DNA from: Palsa-506 sp963755815
GTDB lineage: Bacteria; Actinomycetota; Actinomycetes; Streptosporangiales; Streptosporangiaceae
Length of the DNA stretch: 64,000 nt
Direction of reading: 5' to 3'
NCBI GenBank assembly: GCA_963755815.1
Contig: CAVWLF010000003.1
Coordinates: 434,001-498,000 of the forward strand
In this document: in pieces, positions 1-8,745 of the stretch
Position numbering within the stretch: the stretch's first letter is position 1
Layout: each line of letters opens with the position of its first letter
Program-made: the position numbers and the translations under genes
The notes under the pieces: generated by a model
Told to the model about the DNA's origin: nothing
Seen by the model: the letters and a program-made list of their open reading frames with translations, nothing else
Database searches by the model: none

Positions 1-44
1 CGGACCTTCACGGCCTCGATCGCCGGCTTGCTGGGAAGCAGACG

Positions 45-827
45 GTGACTGCCTCCGGAATAACCCGGTCACAGGGTAAGGCCCGCCGGCTGAGCCTACG
101 CAACATGCCCATGATCCTGATGTACCACGGCATCGCGGACGTGCCGAGGGACCCGAACCAGCTCTGCGTATCGCCGCGCCGGTTCGCCGAGCAACTGGCC
201 TGGATGGAGCGCCGGGGCCTCCGCGGCGTCGGCGTCGGGACACTGCTTGACGCGATCCGGGCGGGCCGGTCACGGGGCCTGGTCGGCATCACCTTCGATG
301 ACGGGTACGCCAACTTGCTAGAAGCAGCGCTGCCTGAGCTCCGGCGCCGCGGGTTCGGGGGGACGGCGTTCATCATTTCCGGACGGCTCGGCGGCACCAA
401 TGAGTGGGACGAAGGCCCGGCATGGCAGCTTCTTGATGCCGACGGAGTCCGCGAACTCGCCGCCGGAGGCATGGAGATCGGCTCGCACGGCGCCACCCAC
501 GTCCGGCTGGCTGGCCTGGCCCCGGGTCAGCTGGCGGCCGAGGTGGCCGCGAGCCGGGCGAGCCTTGCCGCGATGCTGGGCACCGAGATCCGGGGATTCG
601 CTTATCCGTACGGGTCGATGGATGGCGCGGCGAGGCGTGCGGTTCGCGCAGCGGGCTATGCGTACGCATGCGCGGTAGAGGCATCGCCGGCCGGCATCGG
701 GCTGATGGCGCTGCCCCGGATCTACGCGGGGCAGCAGGACGGCACGGCACGGATGGCAATCAAACGGCTTCTCTACAAGGGCTACATCGCGGTCAACGGC
801 AGGCATTCGCCGCGGACCGGCGAGTGA
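45..827 (+). CDS. Polysaccharide deacetylase (NodB fold), possibly 5'-incomplete
   Basis: A 260-residue protein in the carbohydrate esterase 4 (NodB) family, which removes N-acetyl groups from amino-sugar polymers using a divalent metal. Visible motifs are TFDDGY (catalytic base and metal Asp), SHGATH (the metal-binding H-S/T-x-x-H-type motif) and FAYPYG. There is no clear signal peptide. The GTG at 45 is a guess: the frame is open to base 1, so the true start may lie outside the window, and ATG 105 just before the domain (MPMILMYHG) is another option. It heads a run of same-strand polysaccharide genes. The fold and active site are clear; the substrate is not. Confidence 0.8.
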   Translation: MTASGITRSQGKARRLSLRNMPMILMYHGIADVPRDPNQLCVSPRRFAEQLAWMERRGLRGVGVGTLLDAIRAGRSRGLVGITFDDGYANLLEAALPELRRRGFGGTAFIISGRLGGTNEWDEGPAWQLLDADGVRELAAGGMEIGSHGATHVRLAGLAPGQLAAEVAASRASLAAMLGTEIRGFAYPYGSMDGAARRAVRAAGYAYACAVEASPAGIGLMALPRIYAGQQDGTARMAIKRLLYKGYIAVNGRHSPRTGE

Positions 828-1023
828 GCACCCCGATCCCGATGCTGGCCGTGGCAGTTGCAGGCAGCTGCCCGATGCCCCGCCTGCCGCGCCGGCGCGG
901 GCAGGATCAGCCGCTCGGCGTAGGTCGCCTCACCCGGTTGACGGATTCTCTGGCGGCAGCGGGCTGGCACAGTCGTGGCAAGAGGGGTCCTTTTCGTGCC
1001 ATCACATCGTCAGGGGGCGGCGC

Positions 1024-2403
1024 ATGGTGCTCGATCACCGGCTCTCGCTGGCCATCAACGGCCGCGAGCGCGAACTGCACCGCAGGCTGGTCGCCTTCGA
1101 GATGCCCGGTACGCACGCCGGGAACGGGAACGGCGGGCTTCCGGCCAAGACGTGGTCGGCGGCGATCGTAGGCCTCGGGTACGTCGGGCTGCCGACCGCG
1201 CTGGCCTTGTCCGGAACGTGCCCGCGGATTATCGGGATCGACACCAGCCAGCGGCGGCTGCGCGATATATCCGCCGGCCAGGCCGACCTCGCCGAGTCGT
1301 ACCGGCCGCGCCTGGCCGCTGCGCTGGCGGATGGCAGCATGCATCTCACCAGTGACCCAGCCGCCGCGGCCGCCGCCGATGCCATCATCATCTGCGTCCC
1401 CACGCCGGTTGACGCCGGCCACGTTCCTGACCTGTCCGCGCTGCGGAGTGCGTGCGCCATGGTGGTCGAGAACGCCCGCGCTGGCCAAACCATCATCCTG
1501 ACCTCAACTAGCTTCGTCGGGACGACGCGGGAGCTGCTGGCGGACCCGCTCCGCCAGCGGGGCTTGCGTCCCGGGACCGATGTGTTCGTCGCATTCAGCC
1601 CGGAGCGGATCGATCCTGGTAACCCGGATCACCGTCAGGAGGAGACCCCCCGGGTTGTGGGCGGTGCGACTGACGAGTGCAGTGCGCGGGCGGCCCAAAT
1701 CGTCCGGCACCTGACCGATGTCGTGTATCTGGTCAGCTCAGCAGAGGCCGCTGAGGCAACCAAGCTGTACGAGAACATCTTCCGCGCCGTCAGCCTCGCG
1801 CTCGCCAACGAGTTCGCTGACGCCTGCGGCGCGCTTCAGCTGGATCCCATCGAAGTGACGCTGGCCGCCGGAACGAAGCCATACGGATTCCTCGGTGCCT
1901 TCCCCGGACCGGGCGTCGGCGGCCACTGCATCCCGTGTGATCCCTACTACCTGCTGTGGCAGCTAGAGCGGCAAGGGCGGACGGCACCGCTCATCCGGCA
2001 GGCCATGACGTCGATAGGCCTGCGCCCGGACCGGGTAGTCGAGCGGGCCGCCGAAGTGCTCAGCCAGGCCGGCCGGGATCTCACCGCATCGCGCGTGATC
2101 GTCGTCGGGGTCAGCTACAAGGCAGGCGTGCAAGACCTGCGAGAGTCCCCGGCGTTGCCGATCATCGCCGGGCTCATCCGGCAGGGTGCCGATGTGCACT
2201 ACTACGACCCGCTTGTGCCGGATATACGGCTGGGTGACGGGCGGCTGATGAGCAGCGAACTGGCCCCCGCCGGCCAGGACTGGGATCTCACGCTGATCCA
2301 CACCCTGCACCCCGGTGTCGACTACACGTGGGCCGAGGACAGCGCGCTGGTACTTGATGCGACGTACCAGTTCGACGGCGCTCGTCACCGCGAGGTCGTC
2401 TGA
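1024..2403 (+). CDS. Nucleotide-sugar dehydrogenase (UDP-glucose/UDP-ManNAc dehydrogenase family)
   Basis: A 459-residue enzyme that oxidises a UDP-sugar to the uronic acid in two NAD-dependent steps. The Rossmann motif GLGYVGLP lies near residue 50. The catalytic cysteine is Cys302 in GGHCIPCDPYYL, and the C-terminal UDP-binding domain shows the SYKAGVQDLRESPAL motif. A G-rich ribosome-binding site (GGGGGCGG) precedes ATG 1024, but the first 45 residues are not family-like, so the start is uncertain. It likely supplies an acidic sugar precursor to the neighbouring glycosyltransferases. The exact sugar (Glc, ManNAc or GlcNAc) cannot be read from sequence. Confidence 0.88.
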   Translation: MVLDHRLSLAINGRERELHRRLVAFEMPGTHAGNGNGGLPAKTWSAAIVGLGYVGLPTALALSGTCPRIIGIDTSQRRLRDISAGQADLAESYRPRLAAALADGSMHLTSDPAAAAAADAIIICVPTPVDAGHVPDLSALRSACAMVVENARAGQTIILTSTSFVGTTRELLADPLRQRGLRPGTDVFVAFSPERIDPGNPDHRQEETPRVVGGATDECSARAAQIVRHLTDVVYLVSSAEAAEATKLYENIFRAVSLALANEFADACGALQLDPIEVTLAAGTKPYGFLGAFPGPGVGGHCIPCDPYYLLWQLERQGRTAPLIRQAMTSIGLRPDRVVERAAEVLSQAGRDLTASRVIVVGVSYKAGVQDLRESPALPIIAGLIRQGADVHYYDPLVPDIRLGDGRLMSSELAPAGQDWDLTLIHTLHPGVDYTWAEDSALVLDATYQFDGARHREVV

Positions 2404-2497
2404 TGCCCAGCGAGCACAGCCCTATCGCCAGCTGCACGCCGTCTGTCAGCCGGCGGTACCCGCACCTCGGCTCCATCGCACGGCGAGGAGGACGTCA

Positions 2498-3715
2498 ATG
2501 AGAGTGCTGCACGTCATTACCGGGCTCGGGGTGGGTGGCGCGGAGATGCAGCTGTGGTCAGTGCTGCGGTACACGCGGCATGAGGCGGACGTCGTGACCC
2601 TGTACAACCCTGGCGCGGTCGCCGACCGGCTGAACGGCGACGACGTGCATGTTCGCGATCTAGGAATGCGGCGTAATACCCAGCTGACCGCCCTGCTGAC
2701 CCTGCGCCGGATGATCCGCAGCGGTCGCTACGACGTAGTGCATGCCCACCTTTACCGCGCCTGCATCTACGCCCGCCCGGCCGCGTGGCTGGCGCGCACG
2801 CCAGCCGTGGTGACGAGTGAGCACTCGATCGGGGATACGCACATCGAGCGGCGCAAGATGACCGCTGGGGTGCGTGCCCTGTACCTGGGCACCGATCTGT
2901 GCTCGGACGCCACTATCGCCGTGTCCGACACTGTCCGCGACCGACTGGTGAAATGGGGCGTGCCAGCCAGAAAGATCACCGTCATCCCGAACGGCGTGGA
3001 CTTTAGCCGCGTCGCGTTCAACCAGGAGGAACGCGCCCAGGTGCGCCGGGAGCACGGTATCCCGGCCGATGCGTTCGTCCTGGGCGTGCTCGGACGGCTG
3101 GACCCGATCAAGCGGTTCGACCTGGTTATCGAGGCAGCTGCGCCGATGCTGGATGACCAGCACAAGCTGCTCATCGTTGGCGACGGCGACGAGCGTGCCC
3201 ACCTGGAGCAGGTGGCACGGACTCTGGGCGTGCAGGACGACGTGATATTCGCCGGTGAGCGGCATGACGTCGGCGCGATGCTCTCCGCGCTGGATGCTTT
3301 CGTTGCCTCGTCCTCACAGGAGACCTTCGGGCTTTCGGTGCTCGAGGCCCTCGCTAATGGCCTGCCGGCTCTCTACACCACCTGCCCGGCGCTGGATGAC
3401 GTGCCCACCGACCGGGCCCGCCAGGTGGCCGGGACGGTCGATGCCATCCGGGGCGAGCTGGTGGCGATGGCGCACCGGGCCCCCGGGCCGCGTGAGCCCG
3501 CGCCGGAAGTACAGAAGCACTACGGGATCGAGGCCGTGGTGGCGCGCATTGACGACCTCTACGAGAGCTTGGTGCCCCGTCCCCGCCACGGCACCAGAAG
3601 AAACGGCGAAGATGCCGGGGGGCGAGGGCTGCCCGGCGCTCCGAATTCAGCGGCTGCAGCTGCGCCGAGCGGGAATGGCGCCGGCCCGGCGGGACAGCGC
3701 GGCAGAAGTCAGTGA
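2498..3715 (+). CDS. GT4 family glycosyltransferase
   Basis: About 405 residues from ATG 2498, chosen because GAGGAGG at 2485-2491 sits six bases upstream and the protein then begins in GT-B style (MRVLHVITGLGVGGAEMQL). The C-terminal half has the GT4 signature: VLGRLDPIKRFD, then an E-x7-E region in SSQETFGLSVLEALANGLP. A retaining transferase using a nucleotide-activated sugar is expected at the cytoplasmic face of the membrane. The last 40 residues are a low-complexity Gly/Ala/Pro tail. It lies 94 bp after the dehydrogenase and 9 bp before the GT2 gene, probably in one operon. The acceptor is unknown. Confidence 0.88.
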   Translation: MRVLHVITGLGVGGAEMQLWSVLRYTRHEADVVTLYNPGAVADRLNGDDVHVRDLGMRRNTQLTALLTLRRMIRSGRYDVVHAHLYRACIYARPAAWLARTPAVVTSEHSIGDTHIERRKMTAGVRALYLGTDLCSDATIAVSDTVRDRLVKWGVPARKITVIPNGVDFSRVAFNQEERAQVRREHGIPADAFVLGVLGRLDPIKRFDLVIEAAAPMLDDQHKLLIVGDGDERAHLEQVARTLGVQDDVIFAGERHDVGAMLSALDAFVASSSQETFGLSVLEALANGLPALYTTCPALDDVPTDRARQVAGTVDAIRGELVAMAHRAPGPREPAPEVQKHYGIEAVVARIDDLYESLVPRPRHGTRRNGEDAGGRGLPGAPNSAAAAAPSGNGAGPAGQRGRSQ

Positions 3716-3724
3716 GCGCCATTC

Positions 3725-5056
3725 ATGACCAGCCGTGCCGAAACCGCCTCCGTGCCGGTGGCGTCAACCGCCGAGCAGTTCGACCCGCTGATCCGGGTGC
3801 TCGCGTTCATCGCGCTGCTTGGCGTCCTCGGGCTGATCGCCTGGCACATCGGCCTCAAGGCGCGCGGGCTAACCGGCTTCGGTGTCGTGTACACGGTCGT
3901 CGTCAGCAGCTATGTGCTCTCGCGCTACGGCCTGGCCGCGCTGTACCGGCGGCCTCGTGACGCCAGGCTGGAGCCGGATGTCGCGATCATCGTCCCCGCC
4001 TTCAACGAGGGGCCGGCCGTGATCCGCACCATCGACGCCTGCCTTAGCCTCGATTACCCGCTGGACAAGCTCGAGCTTGTCGTGGTGAACGACGGTTCGA
4101 CCGATGAGACCTGGCAATACATGCTGCAGGCCGCAGGCCGTCGGCCCCCGGGCGTAGTGCGCTGCATCGATCTCGGCTCAAACCAGGGCAAGCGGGCCGC
4201 GATGGCGGCAGGGATACGGGCCACGAAGGCCGAGATCATGGTATTCATCGACTCCGACTCGGTACCGGCCGCTGACGGGGTGCGGTTGCTGGTGCAGACT
4301 TTCGCCGACCCGAAGGTGGGCGCGGCATCCGGACTCACTTACGTGGGCAACGCCAGCAAGAACGCACTGACCCGAATGCAGCAGGCCCGTTATTACGTCT
4401 CTTTCCAGCTGCTGAAATGCGCGGAGTCAGTGGTGGGCGCGGTCTCGTGCAATCCCGGCTGCTTTTCCGCCTATCGACGTAGCACCGTGATGCAAGTGCT
4501 GGAGCGCTGGGAGCATCAGCGGTTTCTCGGTATGGAATGCACATTCGGCGATGACCGTGCGCTCACCAATATGATCATTCGCAAGGGCTGGATCAGCCGC
4601 TATCACTCAGGCGCGATCGCCTGGACCGAGGTTCCCGAAAGCTATCGGAAGTTCTTCCGCCAGCAGTTGCGCTGGAAAAAGTCCTGGCTGCGGGAGGGCC
4701 CGATCCTGATGTCGCATATCTGGCGGACCCGCCCGCTGGCCTTTCCCGCCGTCCTCATACAGACGCTGGCCGGCCTGCTGAGCCCGTTCATCTTGATCTA
4801 CAACCTGGGCTGGCATACTTACACTACTGGCGTACCGCCGGCACTATACGGTATTGCGCTCTATCTGGTGGCCTGCACTTACGGGTTGCTCTACCGGTCG
4901 CAGCGCAATGATGGCCTGTGGAAGTGGGCCATTGTCGGGACCTTCTTCTTTATCGCCTTCTCGCCTCAGCTCATCTGGGCGGCCGTGCGCATTCGGGATG
5001 GTTCCTGGGGAACTCGCGCCATCTCGGCCCCTGAACCGGCCGAGGGTGCCTCATGA
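3725..5056 (+). CDS. Membrane GT2 glycosyltransferase, hyaluronan/chitin synthase-like
   Basis: A 443-residue processive-type glycosyltransferase. Two N-terminal membrane helices (about residues 20-65) precede a GT-A domain. Motifs seen are IVPAFNEGP, VNDGSTD, a DSDS metal motif, the acceptor-site GDDR and the RQQLRW motif (Q/R-x-x-R-W) that marks polymerising synthases such as HasA, NodC and PgaC. About three C-terminal helices follow. Such enzymes polymerise and extrude a beta-linked amino-sugar polymer. With deacetylases on both sides, a partly deacetylated exopolysaccharide is a reasonable inference. Its TGA (5054-5056) lies inside the ribosome-binding region of the next gene, suggesting translational coupling. 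Confidence 0.88.
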   Translation: MTSRAETASVPVASTAEQFDPLIRVLAFIALLGVLGLIAWHIGLKARGLTGFGVVYTVVVSSYVLSRYGLAALYRRPRDARLEPDVAIIVPAFNEGPAVIRTIDACLSLDYPLDKLELVVVNDGSTDETWQYMLQAAGRRPPGVVRCIDLGSNQGKRAAMAAGIRATKAEIMVFIDSDSVPAADGVRLLVQTFADPKVGAASGLTYVGNASKNALTRMQQARYYVSFQLLKCAESVVGAVSCNPGCFSAYRRSTVMQVLERWEHQRFLGMECTFGDDRALTNMIIRKGWISRYHSGAIAWTEVPESYRKFFRQQLRWKKSWLREGPILMSHIWRTRPLAFPAVLIQTLAGLLSPFILIYNLGWHTYTTGVPPALYGIALYLVACTYGLLYRSQRNDGLWKWAIVGTFFFIAFSPQLIWAAVRIRDGSWGTRAISAPEPAEGAS

Positions 5057-5069
5057 GGAGTGTGTTGTC

Positions 5070-8000
5070 ATGAACGTGCCCATCGGCCGGATCACCTGGC
5101 GCGTGATCGTCGCCTTCGGGCTGTCCATTGTGGCCCTGCTGTTCCTGCACCCGCTATACGTGCCGGCTGCGCAGGCCAGCACCCCGAGCGCGGTGATATC
5201 GCTCACGTTCGACGATAGTGATGAGGACCAGTACACGAACGCACTCCCGCTCCTGCAGCAGTATGGGTTCAACGCCACGTTCTACGTGATCACCGGGTAC
5301 GTCGGCGTGAATTCCGGCAACATGACGCTGCCGCAACTGCAGACCGTCTCCAACGACGGCGACGAGATCGCGGGCCACACCGTGCTGCATGAAAACCTCA
5401 CGCAGGTGAACGCTGCAGAGGCGACCCGCGAGATCTGCGATTCCCGGAACACCCTGCTGAACTGGGGATTCCCGGTCACCGATTTCGCTTACCCGTACGG
5501 CGCCTCGACTTCTGCGATCGAGAACATCGTGCAGCAGTGCGGCTACAACTCGGCCAGGTCGGACAGTACCAACACCTCGCCGTACGGCTGCAAGACCGGC
5601 TGCCCGGACTCGGATACGATCCCGCCCGCCGACCCGTACGCTGTCGGGGCTCCGGACTCCATCCAGGACACCTGGTCGCTCTCCGACATTGAGAGCCTGG
5701 TAACCGAGGCCGAGAGCGCGGGCGGCTGGCAGCCGATCATTTTCCACCACGTCTGCAATGACGACTGCGACCCCTACTCGGTCACCCCGGCAATCTTCGG
5801 CGCGTTCCTCGCCTGGCTGCAGACGCAGAACGTCTCGGTCGAGACGGTCAACCAGGTGATGGGCGGGACGGTCAACCCGGCGGTGACCACGCCCTCAGTT
5901 CCACCGGCCTCGCCGGGCACCAATGGTGTCAACAATCCTTCGCTGGCGACTCCGGATCCCTACAACGCCGGCTTTCCGCAATGCTGGACCAGCAGCGACA
6001 GCGGGACCAACACCGCCAACTTCGCGGAGACCAGCAACGCGCCCAGTGGCTCGACCACGGCCGAGACGATTACGATGAGCAACTACTCCAGCGGCGAGGC
6101 GAAGCTGCTCATCAAGCAGGACCTCGGGCAGTGTGCGCCTAGCGTCGTGGACGGGGACCAGTACACTGTCTCGGCTTGGTACCAGAGCACTACACCGACC
6201 CGATTTGAGATCTACTACCAAGATCAGAACGGTGCCTGGCACTACTGGACGCAGGGTCCTGACTACCCCGCATCCAGTAACTGGACCCAGGTAACCTGGC
6301 CCACTCCAGCGATTCCGGCGGGCGCCATCGCAGTGAGCTTCGGGCTCAATATCGCTGCCAATGGCACGCTGACTACCAGCGACTATTCGCTGGTAGATAC
6401 CGGCGGCCCGCCGACGAATCCGACCGTATCGCTGACGGGGCCTGCCCCGGGTGCGACGCTGAGTGGTCAGGTGACCTTTACCGCTAATGCGTCGTCGGCG
6501 GTGGGGATCTCGGCGGTGAATTTCCTGGTTGACGGGGTCGTGGTGGCGAGCAGTACGTCGGCGCCTTATACGGCGACGTGGAATTCCGCGACGGTAGGCG
6601 ATGGCCCGGTGACGGTGACGGCCCAGGCCGTCGACGCGGCGGGCAACAAGGCGACCACATCGGGTCAGGCGGATACGGTCTCCAACGCGGCTAGCCGGGG
6701 CGGCAGCCTGATCGCCAACGGCCTGCTGGAGACCAGCACCGGGGGAGGCTCGACACCTGACTGCTGGCACGAGGGCGGCACCGGCACATTCACGCCGACC
6801 TGGACCTACAACACCAGTGGCGGGCCGCCGGGCGGGGGCGACTCCGCGACCGTGACGATCAACTCCTACACCAGCGGCGACGCGGTTATGGACGTAATCC
6901 AGAACAGCAGCGCCTGCGCGCCTGGGGTCACAGCCGGCCAGACCTATACCCTCGGCGGCTGGTATGAGTCAACGGTCCCGACGAACATTCTCGCCTGGTA
7001 CCTGAACTCCAGCGGTAACTGGGTCTACTGGACGCAGAGCCCCGCTTTCGCCGCCTCCGAGGGCTGGGCGCAGGCCGGCTGGACGACGCCAGCCGTTCCG
7101 GCCGGGGCTACCGAGCTCAGCTTCGGGCTCGACCTCAATGCGGTCGGGTCGCTGACCACCGGCGATTACACCATGACGGCAGGGGGGCCGGCTGCGCCGA
7201 CCGTCCTGCTGACGGGGCCTGCCCCGGGTGCGACGCTGAGTGGTCAGGTGACCTTTACCGCTAATGCGTCGTCGGCGGTGGGGATCTCGGCGGTGAATTT
7301 CCTGGTTGACGGGGTCGTGGTGGCGAGCAGTACGTCGGCGCCTTATACGGCGACGTGGAATTCCGCGACGGTAGGCGATGGCCCGGTGACGGTGACGGCC
7401 CAGGCCGTCGACGCGGCGGGCAACAAGGCGACCACATCGGGTCAGGCGGATACGGTCTCCAACGCGCCCGGCCAGGGCGGCAACATGCTCGCTAACTCCC
7501 TGCTGCAGACCAATACCGGCGGCGGGTCCACGCCGAACTGCTGGCATGAGGGCGGCACCGGGACGAACACGTACGCCTGGACCTACAACACCAGTGGCGG
7601 GCCGCCGGCCGGGGGCGACTCCGAGACTGTGGCTATCAGCTCCTACACCAGCGGCGACCGGATACTGACCACGACCCAGGACACCAGCGCCTGCTCGCCC
7701 CGGGTCACCTCCGGCCAGACTTACACTCTCGGCGCCTGGTACCAGTCGACAGCGGCGACGAACATCATCGTGTATTACCTGAACTCCAGCGGTAACTGGG
7801 TCTACTGGACGCAGAGCCCGGCGATCGCCGCCTCCAGCACCTGGGCGCCGGCCGCCTTTACCACGCCGGCCGTGCCCGCCGGGGCCACCGCGCTGAGCTT
7901 CGGCGTGGGCCTCGGCGCCGCCGGCTCGCTGACCACCGGCGATTACACCATGACGGCAGGGGGGCCGGCTGCGCCGACCGTCCTGCTGACGGGGCCTGCC

Positions 8001-8741
8001 CCGGGTGCGACGCTGAGTGGTCAGGTGACCTTTACCGCTAATGCGTCGTCGGCGGTGGGGATCTCGGCGGTGAATTTCCTGGTTGACGGGGTCGTGGTGG
8101 CGAGCAGTACGTCGGCGCCTTATACGGCGACGTGGAATTCCGCGACGGTAGGCGATGGCCCGGTGACGGTGACGGCCCAGGCCGTCGACGCGGCGGGCAA
8201 CAAGGCGACCACATCGGGTCAGGCGGATACGGTCTCCAACGCGCCCGGCCAGGGCGGCAACATGCTCGCTAACTCCCTGCTGCAGACCAATACCGGCGGC
8301 GGGTCCACGCCGAACTGCTGGCATGAGGGCGGCACCGGGACGAACACGTACGCCTGGACCTACAACACCAGTGGCGGGCCGCCGGCCGGGGGCGACTCCG
8401 AGACTGTGGCTATCAGCTCCTACACCAGCGGCGACCGGATACTGACCACGACCCAGGACACCAGCGCCTGCTCGCCCCGGGTCACCTCCGGCCAGACTTA
8501 CACTCTCGGCGCCTGGTACCAGTCGACAGCGGCGACGAACATCATCGTGTATTACCTGAACTCCAGCGGTAACTGGGTCTACTGGACGCAGAGCCCGGCG
8601 ATCGCCGCCTCCAGCACCTGGGCGCCGGCCGCCTTTACCACGCCGGCCGTGCCCGCCGGGGCCACCGCGCTGAGCTTCGGCGTGGGCCTCGGCGCCGCCG
8701 GCTCGCTGACCACCGGCGATTACACCATGAAGGACAACTAG
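5070..8741 (+). CDS. Large secreted polysaccharide deacetylase with Ig-like and jelly-roll repeats
   Basis: About 1223 residues from ATG 5070, with GAGGAG at 5055-5060. An N-terminal signal peptide (hydrophobic VAFGLSIVALLFL, then AQA) precedes a complete NodB domain at about residues 40-260 with TFDD, GHTVLHE (metal histidines), FAYPYG and FHH. The rest is modular: four carbohydrate-binding-like jelly-roll modules (WYQS...VYWTQSP...TTGDYT) alternate with three Ig-like modules (GPAPGATLSGQVTFTANAS). The Ig modules appear identical even in DNA, and the last two Ig plus jelly-roll units appear identical over 777 bp. An extracellular enzyme held to its polymer by multiple binding modules is the likely role. 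No sortase signal or membrane anchor is seen at the C terminus. Confidence 0.85.
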   Translation: MNVPIGRITWRVIVAFGLSIVALLFLHPLYVPAAQASTPSAVISLTFDDSDEDQYTNALPLLQQYGFNATFYVITGYVGVNSGNMTLPQLQTVSNDGDEIAGHTVLHENLTQVNAAEATREICDSRNTLLNWGFPVTDFAYPYGASTSAIENIVQQCGYNSARSDSTNTSPYGCKTGCPDSDTIPPADPYAVGAPDSIQDTWSLSDIESLVTEAESAGGWQPIIFHHVCNDDCDPYSVTPAIFGAFLAWLQTQNVSVETVNQVMGGTVNPAVTTPSVPPASPGTNGVNNPSLATPDPYNAGFPQCWTSSDSGTNTANFAETSNAPSGSTTAETITMSNYSSGEAKLLIKQDLGQCAPSVVDGDQYTVSAWYQSTTPTRFEIYYQDQNGAWHYWTQGPDYPASSNWTQVTWPTPAIPAGAIAVSFGLNIAANGTLTTSDYSLVDTGGPPTNPTVSLTGPAPGATLSGQVTFTANASSAVGISAVNFLVDGVVVASSTSAPYTATWNSATVGDGPVTVTAQAVDAAGNKATTSGQADTVSNAASRGGSLIANGLLETSTGGGSTPDCWHEGGTGTFTPTWTYNTSGGPPGGGDSATVTINSYTSGDAVMDVIQNSSACAPGVTAGQTYTLGGWYESTVPTNILAWYLNSSGNWVYWTQSPAFAASEGWAQAGWTTPAVPAGATELSFGLDLNAVGSLTTGDYTMTAGGPAAPTVLLTGPAPGATLSGQVTFTANASSAVGISAVNFLVDGVVVASSTSAPYTATWNSATVGDGPVTVTAQAVDAAGNKATTSGQADTVSNAPGQGGNMLANSLLQTNTGGGSTPNCWHEGGTGTNTYAWTYNTSGGPPAGGDSETVAISSYTSGDRILTTTQDTSACSPRVTSGQTYTLGAWYQSTAATNIIVYYLNSSGNWVYWTQSPAIAASSTWAPAAFTTPAVPAGATALSFGVGLGAAGSLTTGDYTMTAGGPAAPTVLLTGPAPGATLSGQVTFTANASSAVGISAVNFLVDGVVVASSTSAPYTATWNSATVGDGPVTVTAQAVDAAGNKATTSGQADTVSNAPGQGGNMLANSLLQTNTGGGSTPNCWHEGGTGTNTYAWTYNTSGGPPAGGDSETVAISSYTSGDRILTTTQDTSACSPRVTSGQTYTLGAWYQSTAATNIIVYYLNSSGNWVYWTQSPAIAASSTWAPAAFTTPAVPAGATALSFGVGLGAAGSLTTGDYTMKDN
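7150..8727 (+). repeat. Tandem 777-bp coding repeat, two copies that look identical
   Basis: The stretch from about 7150 to 7950 recurs 777 bp (259 codons) downstream. By eye I find no difference until the stop region near 8728. Each unit encodes one Ig-like plus one jelly-roll module. The 258-bp Ig part also occurs at 6432-6689 with the same sequence, again 777 bp upstream, although the module after that first copy has diverged. The Ig segments favour NNG codons (GCG, ACG, TCG), unlike the NNC-rich surroundings. Confidence 0.9.
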
Positions 8742-8745
8742 GCGG

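Noticed and set aside
4854..5069. Extending the secreted deacetylase upstream to 4854
   Set aside because: This would overlap the GT2 gene; the signal peptide begins right at ATG 5070, which has a good ribosome-binding site.
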